DNA of 64,000 nucleotides, from NCBI RefSeq assembly GCF_001729245.1, contig NZ_CP015217.1, positions 367,501 to 431,500 on the forward strand, read 5' to 3'. The translations under genes were made by a program, and so were the position numbers. The DNA comes from Leptospira tipperaryensis (GTDB lineage: Bacteria > Spirochaetota > Leptospiria > Leptospirales > Leptospiraceae). This document shows positions 28,908 to 39,928 of the stretch, in pieces (within the stretch, counting starts at the first letter, position 1; each line of letters starts with the position of its first letter). The notes under the pieces are model-generated. The model saw only the letters and a list, made by a program, of their open reading frames with translations, was not told where the DNA came from and did no database searches.

Positions 28908-29867
28908 TTATTTTCCCGATTCGGGTTCTAACTTCGATTTAAAAAAAGACCAGATTTCTTCCGTCGGATCCATTTCATACGTCGGGGTTCCCATCTTAAT
29001 AAATGGAACCTTTCTGTTGACTCCGGGCCAGTTATGACCTCCGTCGATGATCTTATAGAGTCGAACTGAAGTTTTGACCTTGCATTGATCGTAAGAACGG
29101 ATTTCTACGCTCGTTCCGTCTTCCTTGTCGTCTTTTTTTTTGATTTCGGGTTCTTTGAGACAAGAATTCCACTGAAGCCATCGATCTACGGAATCTTCGA
29201 CGCTCAAAATTTCCCCGCCGTCTCTCACATAACCGCCGTAATACGGAACAATTCCGTCTTTTGTTCCGTTGATAAACGCCACGGATACGTTTGCGGCTGG
29301 TTCAAAGTTTCTGAGAATAAATTCTGAAATCTGGGAAGATACGCTTACGCCGGCTCGGAATCGTTTCGTTTTTTCGATCAACATCCTCTGGGTCATAAAG
29401 CCGCCGTTGGAATGTCCAAAGATAAAAATCTTTTCCTTAGCGATCGGATAAATTTCTGAAATATGGTCTATGAGTTTTTCTAAAAATCGAACATCGTCGA
29501 TTTTTTGTTTATCGGCCGGAGTCGCTCCTCTTCCATCGGCCCAACTTCTATCGATCCCGTCAGGATAGACTACGATGAAACCTTCGCGGTCGGAAACAAG
29601 ATTGAATTTAGAATCTTCCATGATGTTCTTTCCGTTTCCGAGTCTTCCGTGAAGTCCAAGAACTAAGGGAAGTTTGTCGGCTGTGGAAAGTTTTTTCTCG
29701 GGGAGATGGATCCAATACGTTCTTTCGATTCCGTCTACGTTCAGTTTCTCCAGTCGAGATCCGTCTTGCGCGACTGAACGGAAGTTGCGTAAAAGCCTGC
29801 ACTGTGTTGTAACAAACAAGATGAAAAATAAGAATATTATAAATATGCAATTTGTTTTGTGTTTCAT
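28908..29867 (-). CDS. Lipoprotein esterase of the PHB-depolymerase/feruloyl-esterase type
   Basis: 319 residues. Signal peptide with lipobox-like LFVTTQC (Cys23). An alpha/beta hydrolase domain shows the oxyanion LGLHGRLGN, the nucleophile motif GHSNGGFM, an acid Asp in NGTKDGIVPY and the His of GGHNWPG. This resembles extracellular poly(3-hydroxybutyrate) depolymerase/LpqC proteins. The real substrate is unknown; Leptospira are not known PHB degraders. It starts within the stop of the lipoprotein gene (ATGA overlap). Confidence 0.82.
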   Translation of the reverse strand: MKHKTNCIFIIFLFFILFVTTQCRLLRNFRSVAQDGSRLEKLNVDGIERTYWIHLPEKKLSTADKLPLVLGLHGRLGNGKNIMEDSKFNLVSDREGFIVVYPDGIDRSWADGRGATPADKQKIDDVRFLEKLIDHISEIYPIAKEKIFIFGHSNGGFMTQRMLIEKTKRFRAGVSVSSQISEFILRNFEPAANVSVAFINGTKDGIVPYYGGYVRDGGEILSVEDSVDRWLQWNSCLKEPEIKKKDDKEDGTSVEIRSYDQCKVKTSVRLYKIIDGGHNWPGVNRKVPFIKMGTPTYEMDPTEEIWSFFKSKLEPESGK

Positions 29868-30382
29868 TTTTGTTTTTCAAATTCCTCCAGAGAGTTGATC
29901 AGAGATTTTTCAAACGAAGAGGAAGGCCAATAAAAAGGGGAGAATGGAATTAAAATCCAGCCTCTCCACTGATCCAAAAGTAATTCGTGAACCGATTCTT
30001 TCGAAGGTTTTCCGGATTCGGAAACTCGATACATAAGAATATGTTCGCTTCGAATATGATATGGAACGACGCCGAGGGTTAAAAAACTTGCAAGAAGGTT
30101 GAGAAAATGAAGTCCTCGGTGTTCGTATTCCGCTTCCTTTTCCTCGAGAATGATTTCCAGAAGAACATCGGATTTTTCGTCTTCTCGATATCCTTTTTCT
30201 TGAAGATTCTTTTTGATATGATTCATTTCCGAGGTATAAAATGTAAATCCGGTAAATTCCAGTCGTAGAGGTTTTCCTTTAGGAATAGAAATCGAATCTC
30301 GAATGATCTCCGGAGGATTTACGATTCCAACGCAGGAAGAAAGAAGAACAACGCCGAAGAATATAAGAATTTTCTGTTTCAT
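29864..30382 (-). CDS. Small lipoprotein, unknown
   Basis: 172 residues; lipobox-like LLSSC (Cys17). The N-terminal mature half reads IPKGKPLRLEFTGFTFY and the C-terminal half has amphipathic strands and a WP motif (FYWPSSSF). It shares order, size and position with the adjacent 30383 gene, and both may be related, but the residue identity is low by eye. The ATGA overlap with the esterase suggests co-expression. Confidence 0.65.
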   Translation of the reverse strand: MKQKILIFFGVVLLSSCVGIVNPPEIIRDSISIPKGKPLRLEFTGFTFYTSEMNHIKKNLQEKGYREDEKSDVLLEIILEEKEAEYEHRGLHFLNLLASFLTLGVVPYHIRSEHILMYRVSESGKPSKESVHELLLDQWRGWILIPFSPFYWPSSSFEKSLINSLEEFEKQK

Positions 30383-30988
30383 TTAATAAACCGACCTCGA
30401 ATCGAAGAGGAATTTTTTCCCATAACTCGCATAGATAAATTCGATTTGATTCCTATCGTCGAAAGGCATCAGTAAAAGAGGAATCCAACCGATCGCCATA
30501 ACGTTTTCAACGGAATAAGAATATTCCGCGACCTTCTGATTTCGTTTCCATATTTTGAACAAAACGCGATCCGACGATTTTTGAATGATTGGAAAAATAA
30601 GAAAAGTTCTGTAGGCGGCGATTCGATTGAGAAGATAGAGCGAAAATTTTCCGGGTTCTTTTTCGAGCATCCAAGAAAGAGGTTGAGAATGTTCTCCGAA
30701 GAACAGAGAAAAACGAGGGGCCTTTTCTAAAATAATTTGAATATTGATTTCCGAATCCGTTTTTGTATGCACCGAAAGTTTTTTGAATCTTCCGGAAAGA
30801 TGAAACGTTCTTAAAATCTCCGAAGCGAGTTTTTTACTGGAATCTTCTTTCCATCCGATCAATTCGTAAGTGACTTCCTTGTCCACATTGGTTTCCAATT
30901 TTGAAACAACGGGCGGATCGCCGATGAGAAACGTGGAACAGGATTGAAAGAAAAGAAAACTCAAAGAAAGAATTAATTTTCTCAACAT
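30383..30988 (-). CDS. Small lipoprotein, unknown
   Basis: 201 residues; lipobox-like FFQSC (Cys17), then a mature domain beginning TFLIGDPPVV. Hydrophobic segments VMAIGWIPLLLMPF and FLIFPIIQ suggest contact with a membrane. First gene of a likely four-gene unit ending at 28296. No family recognised. Confidence 0.65.
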   Translation of the reverse strand: MLRKLILSLSFLFFQSCSTFLIGDPPVVSKLETNVDKEVTYELIGWKEDSSKKLASEILRTFHLSGRFKKLSVHTKTDSEINIQIILEKAPRFSLFFGEHSQPLSWMLEKEPGKFSLYLLNRIAAYRTFLIFPIIQKSSDRVLFKIWKRNQKVAEYSYSVENVMAIGWIPLLLMPFDDRNQIEFIYASYGKKFLFDSRSVY

Positions 30989-31119
30989 TGAGAATAAAGT
31001 GAAAGGCTTCCTTTTAAGATCAAGCCCTAATTCGTAAGTTGCTTCGAAGGAAATATGCCGTTAATTCTATACCGAAGTAGTACCGAGTTTTTTTGTAAGT
31101 TTTGTATTTTAGAAAATTC

Positions 31120-33579
31120 TCAAAGAGGATTTCCCCAAGCGTCGATTTGATGATCCACCGCATACAAGCCGGGAGCTAAGACTTTTCCGTTTTTAAATTG
31201 ATCCGCCATTCCTAACGCGGCGGAAGCGAGTTGTCCGATGATCGCGTCCATTCCCTCGGTCGGAACTCCGTAGAAAAGAAAGTTGATCGGGCTCAAGTCG
31301 CTTAATAAAAAGAAGGTTTTTTCGATTTCCTTTCCGTCTTTTGATAAGCAGAAAATTACCTTTCCACCTTGATCGATTCCCGATTGAGGATCCAGGATAC
31401 GATCAAATTCCAATCTTACCGGATAACCTCCGATTTTCTTTTCGTCCGAAAATGAAAGGTCGTTGATCCACTGGATCAGATCTGTATATTCCGCGGTCTT
31501 TGTGGATCCTGAAGAAATGAGAACCTTCGATTTGGTTCCGTTGAGAATCAAGTCCTCGAAATGTTCTTTTTTGAGAATGGAATTTCCGATCACTCCCAAG
31601 ATCAGATCTCTGGAATACAATTCTTCCTTTGGAATTTCGTCTATCGTTCTGTAGTTTCGATTTCCAGGCTTTTCGACTTTGAGATCGACTTGAATCAATT
31701 CTTGGTTGGTTTCGTGCATTCTGGATTCGAGATATTTGCACAAGAAAGTTCCGATGTTTCCTTTCGCGCCGAGGATCAAAATTTTTCTGGAAGAAAGAAT
31801 CAAACCTTGTCCGTTCAAGATCGTTTCGATCGCGTTTAGAATGGAATACGCGACTTCTTTGGATTCTTCTTTTACCTTTTGATCGGAGATCGCGATGGAG
31901 AATGCGGGTAAAAAAAGCTTTTTATTTTTATCCTGAACGCTCTTGAGACGATCGTATCCGTTTCTTGTATGCTCGACGGTGCCGACTAACGTTTGAGTCA
32001 AAAGTTCCGCGACTGAGATTTTAGGCGCTTCGCTGGGAACGGAATATTCTTTACAAAGAAACGAAACGTCTTTTCCGTTCAGCGCGAACTCGTTAAAAAA
32101 CGGTGCGATATAACCTCCGTCTTCCACTAAGATTACTTTTTCTTTTTTCTTATAAGAATCCAAAAGTAGGCTGAGAAACAGATGACCCGAGAGCAATTTC
32201 ATCGCATCAAAAAATCCGAGTTTTTCTTCCTCCAAACGTTCAAAGAGAGGTTTGAGTTTGGAAGAATCGCTGTAGAGAGGTGAAATCGAATAGTAGATCT
32301 TATTCTTCGCTCCAACTTTGAGTTGTAAACCGGACATATAAAAATGATCGGTGGGAACGTCCAGAAGAACGTCCAGATACGCCGCGGGAACAACTCCGCC
32401 GTATTTGACAAAGGAGACCGTGAGATTCTGCGCGCCGAGTCTTCGAAACGCTTCGATCAAGGCTACGATCTCGGAAGTGATATGGTGAATTAGAAAAACA
32501 TTAAATCCGTTTAAATCGAAGTTATGATTTTCGCAGTTGGCGATCCTTTCCAGAATCGGCATTCGTTTTAGATAGTGATTGAGATCCAAGGTGGTTCTTT
32601 TTGCGTTGAAGCTGAAGTTCAAGACCCGATCCAATCGAGAAAGATCGATGTAAACGTTGGTTTCTTCGGAAAGTTGAACCTTTACGATAAAACCTTCTTT
32701 TAGGTGTTTTGTAATTTCATGATCTTCTAATATTAGAAAAATCTTTTTAAATAAGGGTAGGGTTTCGTTCGGATCCGTTTTTGCGATCGATTCCGAAAAG
32801 GCCTTGTCCCAAAAAAGACTGATTTGATCCAATTTGCCGAGAGGGGTTTTTTCGATTTGCTCGAAGACTCGAGAAAAAGAACGATTTTCTTCCACATAGG
32901 ACTTTTCCCCTCTTTGCGCTGCGGAGAGAATTCCGTTGTTGATCGCTTCAGCGATCTTTGTACTTCCGGCGATAAAAATTCTAGAACCGATATCGTCTAC
33001 GATCACGTGAGGGACCGCGGTTAAATCGATGTTGGCTCGATCGTAGTTCTCCACAGTGAGTCGAAAGAAAAATTCTCCCGGTTCTTTTTGATTGGGAACT
33101 CTTTCGAGAATGAATTGATAGTCTATGTTTTCGTTCGGGCTTGCGTGATGAAACGGAAAGACAAGCGCAAAGATTCCGGAGCTTTTTAGATCTTCTCCGT
33201 AAAACTCAGGATGAATCTTTTTCGCCCAGACCTGTCTCTGAAACGTTCCAAAGACAGTTCTTAAATGATCCTGAAATTCTTCTTTAAAAAGGAGGATGTC
33301 TTTTAATACTCCGGCTCGCGCGTAGATCTGAATGTAGCCGATGTTCATCTTCAGGAGTTCGCTGTTGATGTTCGGATTGATTTTGTAAAAGATCGTTACG
33401 TCGCCGATTCCGTTTTGCACTTGTTCGAAAACTTCTTCTCCGAGAGTTCGGGAAAGAATGGAAAGGCCCGTAAAAATTCTAAGATTGCGGAGATCCAAAT
33501 CCCAGATCCCGTCTTTTCCTTCTTTGAGGACGGAACCAAGAGACGTTTCCGATTCTCTGAGTTTGGAAGAATTAGGCAT
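31120..33579 (-). CDS. Fusion protein: unknown N-terminus plus divergent S-adenosylhomocysteinase-like fold
   Basis: 819 residues. Residues 1-330 match nothing I know. From about 340 the chain follows S-adenosylhomocysteinase (SAHH): MPILERIANCE, HHITSEIVALIEAFRRLGAQ (as LHMTIQTAVLIETLxALGA), VILVEDGGYI (as ILDDGGD), VEHTRNGYDRL (as SEETTTGVxRL) and the dinucleotide motif GAKGNIG (604-610). Key SAHH residues are altered: the K-x3-DN-x3-C segment reads K with K-E and S. Activity may be lost or changed. It overlaps the upstream dehydrogenase start-to-stop by 8 bases. Neither SAHH activity nor NAD binding is proved. Confidence 0.7.
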   Translation of the reverse strand: MPNSSKLRESETSLGSVLKEGKDGIWDLDLRNLRIFTGLSILSRTLGEEVFEQVQNGIGDVTIFYKINPNINSELLKMNIGYIQIYARAGVLKDILLFKEEFQDHLRTVFGTFQRQVWAKKIHPEFYGEDLKSSGIFALVFPFHHASPNENIDYQFILERVPNQKEPGEFFFRLTVENYDRANIDLTAVPHVIVDDIGSRIFIAGSTKIAEAINNGILSAAQRGEKSYVEENRSFSRVFEQIEKTPLGKLDQISLFWDKAFSESIAKTDPNETLPLFKKIFLILEDHEITKHLKEGFIVKVQLSEETNVYIDLSRLDRVLNFSFNAKRTTLDLNHYLKRMPILERIANCENHNFDLNGFNVFLIHHITSEIVALIEAFRRLGAQNLTVSFVKYGGVVPAAYLDVLLDVPTDHFYMSGLQLKVGAKNKIYYSISPLYSDSSKLKPLFERLEEEKLGFFDAMKLLSGHLFLSLLLDSYKKKEKVILVEDGGYIAPFFNEFALNGKDVSFLCKEYSVPSEAPKISVAELLTQTLVGTVEHTRNGYDRLKSVQDKNKKLFLPAFSIAISDQKVKEESKEVAYSILNAIETILNGQGLILSSRKILILGAKGNIGTFLCKYLESRMHETNQELIQVDLKVEKPGNRNYRTIDEIPKEELYSRDLILGVIGNSILKKEHFEDLILNGTKSKVLISSGSTKTAEYTDLIQWINDLSFSDEKKIGGYPVRLEFDRILDPQSGIDQGGKVIFCLSKDGKEIEKTFFLLSDLSPINFLFYGVPTEGMDAIIGQLASAALGMADQFKNGKVLAPGLYAVDHQIDAWGNPL

Positions 33580-34993
33580 GTGTAATGACTACTTTGATCG
33601 CTTCGGGAGTATGCGCGGTCGTAAACGCTTCGGAAAGTTTTTCGGGAGAATAAGAATGTGTGATCATATTCTTTTCGAGCGCATCGGTTACTTTTTTATT
33701 TTCCTGAAGAAGTTTGATCGCGAGGTGAAAATCCCCACAACGGGAAGTGTGGATCGATTTTCCTAAATTCAAAAATTCTAATAGAGAATTTCCTTTGGAT
33801 TCTCCTTTGAAAAGGATCGCGCTTCGAGGACGAATCAAAGAATTCTCGTGTTTTGAATTGGGTCGAATCAAAAGATCGATTTCTTCCGCAGTTCCCGCGA
33901 TTCCAAGATCGAATCTAGGAACGTGTCCTTGGAAATCTTTCGAAAGAAGAATGGTTTCGGCTTCTTCAATGCTTCCGTAATATACTTTGAAATGAGATGG
34001 AAGAGAAATTTTTCCCACGCTCGGAGCTACGTAGACGGTTTGATTGGAACGATTTTCCTTTTCCCAGTGAAAGTTTAGATTCTCATCGCTGAATTTCAAA
34101 AGAGAGAGTTCGTCTACCACGAGTTCTGTGAGTTTTTTGACTCCGAAAACTTCCTGTCCGTTCGTGGTTTTCAGATGTAATTCTCGTTTGGAAAGTCGGA
34201 TCGCGCTTTCAAATCCGGAAGTTGTGCTCGTCGTGTCGTAGACGATCGCAAAACGTTCTTTCAGAGATTCTAAACTTTCCTTTCTGAGATCGATCGCTTC
34301 GTCCGCTCCAAGATTGAGGGAAAGTTTTAAGAGATGATCGTGTCTTGCGAGCGCTGAAATTTTAAAATCGATTTTGGAAGAAGTTCGATAAGCGGCTAAC
34401 GCGGCTATGACGAGACTTCCCAATCTTCTCGGACCGAGGACCGCTACGTTATCTCCTTTCTTTGGTGGAGAAGCGATGACAGCTTGCAGAGAAGCTGCAA
34501 AGGGTTCGATGAGAACCGCGGTCTTATCGGGAATATTTGCGAACGGTATCGCTGCATTCTGCGGAGCTAAGATATAAGGACCGAATCCGCCGGGGAGTCT
34601 GTCGATTCCAAGAACCTTTCTTTCCGGGCTGTGCGTAGGAATTCCTTCTTCGCAGAATTCGTCTACGGGATCGTCCCCTCTGGCTTCGAAGGTGTCGTTG
34701 ATCTCGACAACGTATTTTTGTTTGATTCCGTTGTGTTGTTCTAAGTCTTCTGCGATGACCTCGTGTCCGATCACTTGAGGCAAGGGAAAAGGAAGAAAAC
34801 GTCGGGAGAGATCGGTGGAACAAACTCCGCAGAGTTTGGATTTCAGAAGTTTGTATCCCGGTCCAAGATGAAGGTATTCCTTTCCGTTTCTGGAAATGTC
34901 CCAGCCCGTTTCGAGGCTTCCTTCGAACTGATACTTTGCAGTTTCGAAAGAATCGTCCGAACGATAGTCCATAGCGTCAAATTGGATTTTCAT
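33572..34993 (-). CDS. Medium-chain (zinc-type) dehydrogenase, unusual
   Basis: 473 residues, about 120 longer than usual MDR enzymes. The catalytic zinc site is suggested by CGVCSTD (Cys55) and VIGHEVI (His77, Glu78), plus IEPFAASLQA, and the dinucleotide site is VAVLGPRRLG (183-192). The four-Cys structural zinc lobe is not present in its usual place. An extra C-terminal domain (about 290-470) lacks motifs. The stop overlaps the SAHH-like gene, so both are probably translated together. The substrate is unknown. Confidence 0.75.
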   Translation of the reverse strand: MKIQFDAMDYRSDDSFETAKYQFEGSLETGWDISRNGKEYLHLGPGYKLLKSKLCGVCSTDLSRRFLPFPLPQVIGHEVIAEDLEQHNGIKQKYVVEINDTFEARGDDPVDEFCEEGIPTHSPERKVLGIDRLPGGFGPYILAPQNAAIPFANIPDKTAVLIEPFAASLQAVIASPPKKGDNVAVLGPRRLGSLVIAALAAYRTSSKIDFKISALARHDHLLKLSLNLGADEAIDLRKESLESLKERFAIVYDTTSTTSGFESAIRLSKRELHLKTTNGQEVFGVKKLTELVVDELSLLKFSDENLNFHWEKENRSNQTVYVAPSVGKISLPSHFKVYYGSIEEAETILLSKDFQGHVPRFDLGIAGTAEEIDLLIRPNSKHENSLIRPRSAILFKGESKGNSLLEFLNLGKSIHTSRCGDFHLAIKLLQENKKVTDALEKNMITHSYSPEKLSEAFTTAHTPEAIKVVITHA

Positions 34994-35070
34994 ACATCAC
35001 CCTTGTTTAGACAAAGAATCTAAGAATTACGGTCAGTATAGAATGGCGCGGGATTCCGACAAATCCATTC

Positions 35071-35847
35071 TCAAGAGTTGGAGAATACAATCCTTCCCTT
35101 TCTCCAGACTTGAAATTCTCCCGGAGAACAAGGATTCCATTGTTCGTTGGAAGTGAGCGGTTGGGTCGCGATGACCGTGACTATGTCGCCCGGTCGGGTC
35201 ACTTTTCGAAAGTCCACGCTGAGGTCCGCGTCCAGAAGTCGGGCCTTTCCAAAGGGAGATTTTCTCGTGATCCAAGAAAGTTTGGTCGAGCAAAAGGAAT
35301 AGAGGTTTTTGGAATCGCTGAAAAGGAGGTTGGATACTCCTTTTGTCTGGAGTTCCGTCACAAGTTTTAAGATAGCCCGGAAAAGTTTGGTTTCGTCTTT
35401 GGGAAGTTCTTTGAATTTTTTCTTCAACTTTCCCAGGAGCCAGCAAAACGCGTATTCGGAGTCCGTAGTTCCGACCGGCTTGAAATCACCGAGGGATTCT
35501 TCTTTGATCTTCTTAAATTGTCCATTGTGGGCAAAGGTCCAGTAGGAACCCAAAAATTCTCGGACGAAGGGGTGAGTGTTTTTCAGTTCCACTTTTCCCC
35601 GGTTTGCCTTTCGGATATGACTGATGACGGTTTCGCTCTTGATCGGAAGTTTTCGGACGAACTCGGCGATTTTGGATTCTACCCCAGGGGTTGGGTCGTG
35701 AAAGACGCGAAGGGCCTTTCCCTCGTAGAAGGCGATTCCCCAGCCGTCTTTGTGAGGGCCCGTTTTTCCGCCTCTCTGGACAAGACCTGTAAGGCTGAAG
35801 CTGATGTCTGTCGGGACATTAGCGCTCATTCCGAGGAGTTCACACAT
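35071..35847 (-). CDS. Class II glutamine amidotransferase (YafJ-like)
   Basis: 258 residues of the Ntn-hydrolase type: the catalytic Cys is residue 2 after Met removal (MCELLGM). The glutaminase motifs [26 protein letters not shown] and TFAHNG are in order. No synthase domain follows, as in YafJ/EgtC-type proteins. It lies 77 bases upstream of the MDR gene on the same strand. The acceptor is unknown. Confidence 0.85.
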   Translation of the reverse strand: MCELLGMSANVPTDISFSLTGLVQRGGKTGPHKDGWGIAFYEGKALRVFHDPTPGVESKIAEFVRKLPIKSETVISHIRKANRGKVELKNTHPFVREFLGSYWTFAHNGQFKKIKEESLGDFKPVGTTDSEYAFCWLLGKLKKKFKELPKDETKLFRAILKLVTELQTKGVSNLLFSDSKNLYSFCSTKLSWITRKSPFGKARLLDADLSVDFRKVTRPGDIVTVIATQPLTSNEQWNPCSPGEFQVWRKGRIVFSNS

Positions 35848-35945
35848 TCTTCTTCCTTTTCCTAAGATCGTTTAATATATTAGAATAATTATCGTAAAAA
35901 CAGATCGGCTCTGTTCAGCGATTTTTTCAAGGATTCCTTGCAGAA

Positions 35946-37079
35946 ATGAGCACGCAACTGGAAACTGAGCGGGTGATTTTGCATATAGATACAGAAACCG
36001 GCTGGAGAGGAGGAGAAAGACAACTTCTCCTTTTGGCGGAAGGCCTAAAGAAAAAAAAGATTCCTCAACTCATCCTGGGCAAACCGGGATCCGCTTTGGA
36101 AAGCCGTTGTTCCGACCATGGACTTCCTTTTGAAGCGCTGGCGATGAAAGGAGAATGGGATCTCGCCTCCGTGAAGGCGATACGAGCGATCGTCGAAGAA
36201 AGAAAAATTCGACTCATCCACACTCACACAGCAAAGGCACACACACTCGCCCTCTTTGCAAAATCAAAACTTCCGACAACAAAGCTCGTCGTTTCCAGAC
36301 GCGTTGATTTTAGTATTCGGAAGAATCTATTCTCCATCTGGAAATACAAATCCAAACGCAACGATCTCTTTCTCACTGTTTCCAATAAAATTCGGGAAAT
36401 TCTTCTGAGAGACGGAGTCGATCCTGCAAAGACGGTTACCGTTCACAGTGGAATCGATTTCTCTTTTACAAAAAAATTACCGGACCCGGCGCGTTATAAA
36501 AAAGAATTCTCTATTAAAAAAGATACAATCGTGATCGGAAACGTGGCCGCGCTCGTAGATCACAAAGATCAAAAAACTCTTCTTCACGCGGTGGCAAAGA
36601 TCGATCCTTCTAAAAATTTCAAACTTCTCATTCTTGGAGAAGGGGAACTCAGGAAAGAATTGGAAGACCTAACTGCTTCATTAGGAATTTCTGATAGAGT
36701 TATTTTTACGGGTTATAGACAGGACGTTCCGGACATTCTTTCCCTTTTTGATATTTTTACTCTGACATCCAAAGAAGAAGGACTCGGAACTTCGATTCTC
36801 GACGCGATGGCGGTCGGTCTTCCGGTCGTTGCAACCAAAGGAGGAGGAATCGGGGAAATGCTTACTCACGAAAAAGGCGCTTTTCTCGCCGAAGTCGGAG
36901 ATTCCGATGCTCTTGCAAAATATTATGAAATTCTTATAGATGATTTGAAACTCAGAAAAAATTTCGGAACGTTTAACAAGGAATCCGTAAAAAGATTCTC
37001 CATCAAAAACACGATCCGAAAAACGGAACTCGCATACTATTCCTTTTTAGGGGAAGCACTTTTCGGAGCAACAGAATGA
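35946..37079 (+). CDS. Glycosyltransferase family 4
   Basis: 377 residues: GT-B N-terminus ([19 protein letters not shown]), middle [11 protein letters not shown], and the C-terminal EX7E type region [17 protein letters not shown] with [18 protein letters not shown]. Probably builds a surface glycan or glycolipid. Its stop overlaps the polA start by ATGA, so it is translationally coupled to a DNA repair gene, which gives no functional hint. Confidence 0.85.
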   Translation: MSTQLETERVILHIDTETGWRGGERQLLLLAEGLKKKKIPQLILGKPGSALESRCSDHGLPFEALAMKGEWDLASVKAIRAIVEERKIRLIHTHTAKAHTLALFAKSKLPTTKLVVSRRVDFSIRKNLFSIWKYKSKRNDLFLTVSNKIREILLRDGVDPAKTVTVHSGIDFSFTKKLPDPARYKKEFSIKKDTIVIGNVAALVDHKDQKTLLHAVAKIDPSKNFKLLILGEGELRKELEDLTASLGISDRVIFTGYRQDVPDILSLFDIFTLTSKEEGLGTSILDAMAVGLPVVATKGGGIGEMLTHEKGAFLAEVGDSDALAKYYEILIDDLKLRKNFGTFNKESVKRFSIKNTIRKTELAYYSFLGEALFGATE

Positions 37080-39829
37080 AACGTCTTCTCATCATCGACG
37101 GACACGCCTTCGTATTTCGGGCCTATTACGCGTTCGGCGCTTCCAACCTTACCAATTCCAAAACCGGAAAACCCAGCGGGGCTACATTCGGTTTTTTTAA
37201 AATGCTTTTTAAACTTCTTCAGGACTACGCGCCGACTCACGTAGCGATGACCTTTGATCCCGGCGGACCTCTCGAAAGGGGCAAAACCTTCGAAGAATAC
37301 AAAGCAAATCGAAAGCCGATGCCGGAAGATCTCCGTCCTCAAATCAAAGAAGTGATGGAAACCCTTTCCAATATCGGATTTAGAGTCCTCAAAATGGACG
37401 GACACGAAGCCGACGATATCATCGGAACTCTTTGTGAAAACTACAAGGCCACTGCAAAAGAGATTCTGATTTTCTCTGGCGATAAGGATCTTTATCAACT
37501 ATTAGAAAAGAAGAATATAAAGATGCTCCGAGGCAAAAAGGGAGTCACCGAATTCGTAGAAATCGACGCGGGTTGGGTCAAGGAAGAATTGGGAGTCGAC
37601 GTAAAACAAATTCCGGATTATATGGGAATCGTCGGAGATACTTCGGATAATATTCCCGGAGTAAAAGGAATCGGAGACAAAGGCGCTTCCAAACTCCTTC
37701 AGGATTACAAAACCCTCGACGGTATTTATAAGAATATCGACAAGATTAAAAATCCTTCGATGAAGACAAAACTCTCGGAGCAAAAAGAAAACGCATATCT
37801 TTCCAAGGCTCTCGCGACGATCAAACGAGATCTTGATTTAGAAATCACCGAAAAAGATATCGAGACCCCGGATTACAAATCGGATCAGGCGATTCTTTAT
37901 TTTAAATCGCAGGGATACAACGCGCTTTCCAAGGACCTCGCGAAGTCTGCAGGAAAAGAAGTTCCTAAGGACGTAGAAGTTTCCGAAACAAAAGACGAAA
38001 CTTCCGTTGTTCCTGCGGGAGAAAAAGGAAATTATAAATTCATCACAACCGTGGACGAACTTTCGAAAGTTTGCAGAGGACTTTTGAAATCTAGAATTCT
38101 CGCGGTTGATACGGAGACAACTTCCCCCAATCCGGCGATGGCGGACCTTTTGGGAATTTCTTTTTCCAACCAGGAAAAGACCGGATTCTATGTTTCGGTT
38201 AAGAATTCAGCGTCTTTGTTTCAGGAAAAATCTTTGACTTTGGAAGAAGTCAAGGAACACCTCGGACCGGTTCTTGCGAGCGAGGTCCCGAAGGTAGGAC
38301 AGAATATAAAGTACGATTTGATCGTATTAGAAAATCATGGTTTTGTGTTAAACAACATTCAGTTTGATACGATGTTGGCTTCTTACGTTCTTCAGCCGGA
38401 AGGAAGGCGTCACAATATGGACGCTCTCGCAAAGGATCTTCTGAACTACGATACGATCACTTACGACGATCTCGTGGGGACCGGAAAGAAAAAGAAAGAA
38501 CTGACCGATATCGATCCGGAACAAGTCGCGGAATACGCAGCCGAAGACGCGGACATTACATTTCGACTTTATCAGGTTCTCAGAAAATCGATCAAGGATT
38601 CCGGAGTGGAACCGATTCTTCGGGACATAGAACTTCCTCTGGTTCCTGTTTTGGCCGAGATGGAAAAGCACGGGATCGCGTTGGACGTTCCTTACTTTGA
38701 AGAACTTGCAAGGGATTTTGATCGCGAGATTCGCCACTTGGAAAGTGAAATTCACAAACAAGCGGGTGCTCCGTTTAACATCGCTTCTACGAAGGAACTT
38801 CAAAAAATTCTTTTCGATCAACTCAAACTTCGAACCGTAAAAAAAACTCAGACCGGTTATTCTACCGATCACGAGGTTTTGGAAGAATTGGTGGGTGAAC
38901 ATCCGATCATTGAAAAACTTTTGGAATATAGAAAATATACGAAACTCAAGTCCACGTATGTAGACGCGCTTCCTAAAATGGTCAATCCCAAGACGGGAAG
39001 AATTCATACGAGCTACAATCAGACGATCGCTGCGACTGGAAGATTGTCTTCCACGGATCCGAATTTACAAAACATTCCGATTCGAGATCGAGAAGGACGT
39101 TTGCTTCGCAAGGGATTTGTTCCCGGTTCGAGCGATTATGAAATTCTCAGCTTGGATTATTCTCAGATCGAACTTAGGATCATGGCCCACGTTTCCAAGG
39201 ATCCGGCGATGCTCGACGCCTACAACCACGGCCTTGACATTCACAGAAGAACCGCGTCGGCGCTTTACGGAGTTCCGGAAAAAGAAGTCAGCCCCGAAAT
39301 GAGAGATAAGGCGAAGGTCGTCAACTTCTCCGTAATCTACGGAGTCACTCCTTACGGTCTGAGCCGCAATCTTAGAATTTCTCGAGACGAAGCGAAGTCT
39401 TTTATTGAACGTTATATGACACAGTACCCTGGCGTAAAAAGTTATATGGACGAGATGGTTGCCTTTGCGGAAACAAACGGTTATGTTCAGACTCTTACGG
39501 GAAGACGTCGTCCTGTCGCTGATATTCATAGCACTCATAAGTCCGCAAAGGAAGCGGCTAAAAGAATCGCGATCAACAGTCCGATTCAAGGAACGAGCGC
39601 CGATATGATCAAGATTGCGATGATCTCGATTCATAAAGAGATACAAAGCCAGAAATTAAAATCGAAACTGCTCCTGCAAGTTCACGACGAATTGGTTTTT
39701 GAAGTTCACAAAAAGGAAAAGGATGACTTCAAGGCTTCCATGAAAAAGCACATGGAGACAGCGATGCCTTTGGACGTTCCGATTCTTGTGGAAGGCAAAT
39801 TCGGAGTCAATTGGGACGAGGCTCACTAA
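37076..39829 (+). CDS. polA: DNA polymerase I
   Basis: 917 residues. The N-terminal 5'-3' nuclease (about 1-290) carries [27 protein letters not shown] and [11 protein letters not shown] 3'-5' exonuclease domain follows with intact acidic residues (AVDTETTS near 345). The polymerase has motif [13 protein letters not shown] (about 693-704), motif [11 protein letters not shown] and motif [13 protein letters not shown]. It fills repair gaps and removes RNA primers. Length agrees with the family. Confidence 0.97.
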   Translation: MKRLLIIDGHAFVFRAYYAFGASNLTNSKTGKPSGATFGFFKMLFKLLQDYAPTHVAMTFDPGGPLERGKTFEEYKANRKPMPEDLRPQIKEVMETLSNIGFRVLKMDGHEADDIIGTLCENYKATAKEILIFSGDKDLYQLLEKKNIKMLRGKKGVTEFVEIDAGWVKEELGVDVKQIPDYMGIVGDTSDNIPGVKGIGDKGASKLLQDYKTLDGIYKNIDKIKNPSMKTKLSEQKENAYLSKALATIKRDLDLEITEKDIETPDYKSDQAILYFKSQGYNALSKDLAKSAGKEVPKDVEVSETKDETSVVPAGEKGNYKFITTVDELSKVCRGLLKSRILAVDTETTSPNPAMADLLGISFSNQEKTGFYVSVKNSASLFQEKSLTLEEVKEHLGPVLASEVPKVGQNIKYDLIVLENHGFVLNNIQFDTMLASYVLQPEGRRHNMDALAKDLLNYDTITYDDLVGTGKKKKELTDIDPEQVAEYAAEDADITFRLYQVLRKSIKDSGVEPILRDIELPLVPVLAEMEKHGIALDVPYFEELARDFDREIRHLESEIHKQAGAPFNIASTKELQKILFDQLKLRTVKKTQTGYSTDHEVLEELVGEHPIIEKLLEYRKYTKLKSTYVDALPKMVNPKTGRIHTSYNQTIAATGRLSSTDPNLQNIPIRDREGRLLRKGFVPGSSDYEILSLDYSQIELRIMAHVSKDPAMLDAYNHGLDIHRRTASALYGVPEKEVSPEMRDKAKVVNFSVIYGVTPYGLSRNLRISRDEAKSFIERYMTQYPGVKSYMDEMVAFAETNGYVQTLTGRRRPVADIHSTHKSAKEAAKRIAINSPIQGTSADMIKIAMISIHKEIQSQKLKSKLLLQVHDELVFEVHKKEKDDFKASMKKHMETAMPLDVPILVEGKFGVNWDEAH

Positions 39830-39928
39830 ACCTTTATTTTCAAGAGGATCTATTCCTAATATCGGTAGTTCATTCCCATTTCTTACTTCCGACTTGCGAA
39901 GAGAATTCGTTGATAGCCCGCTGAGAGC

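Noticed and set aside
37037..37498. Minus-strand frame opposite the start of polA
   Set aside because: Shadow of polA codon structure.
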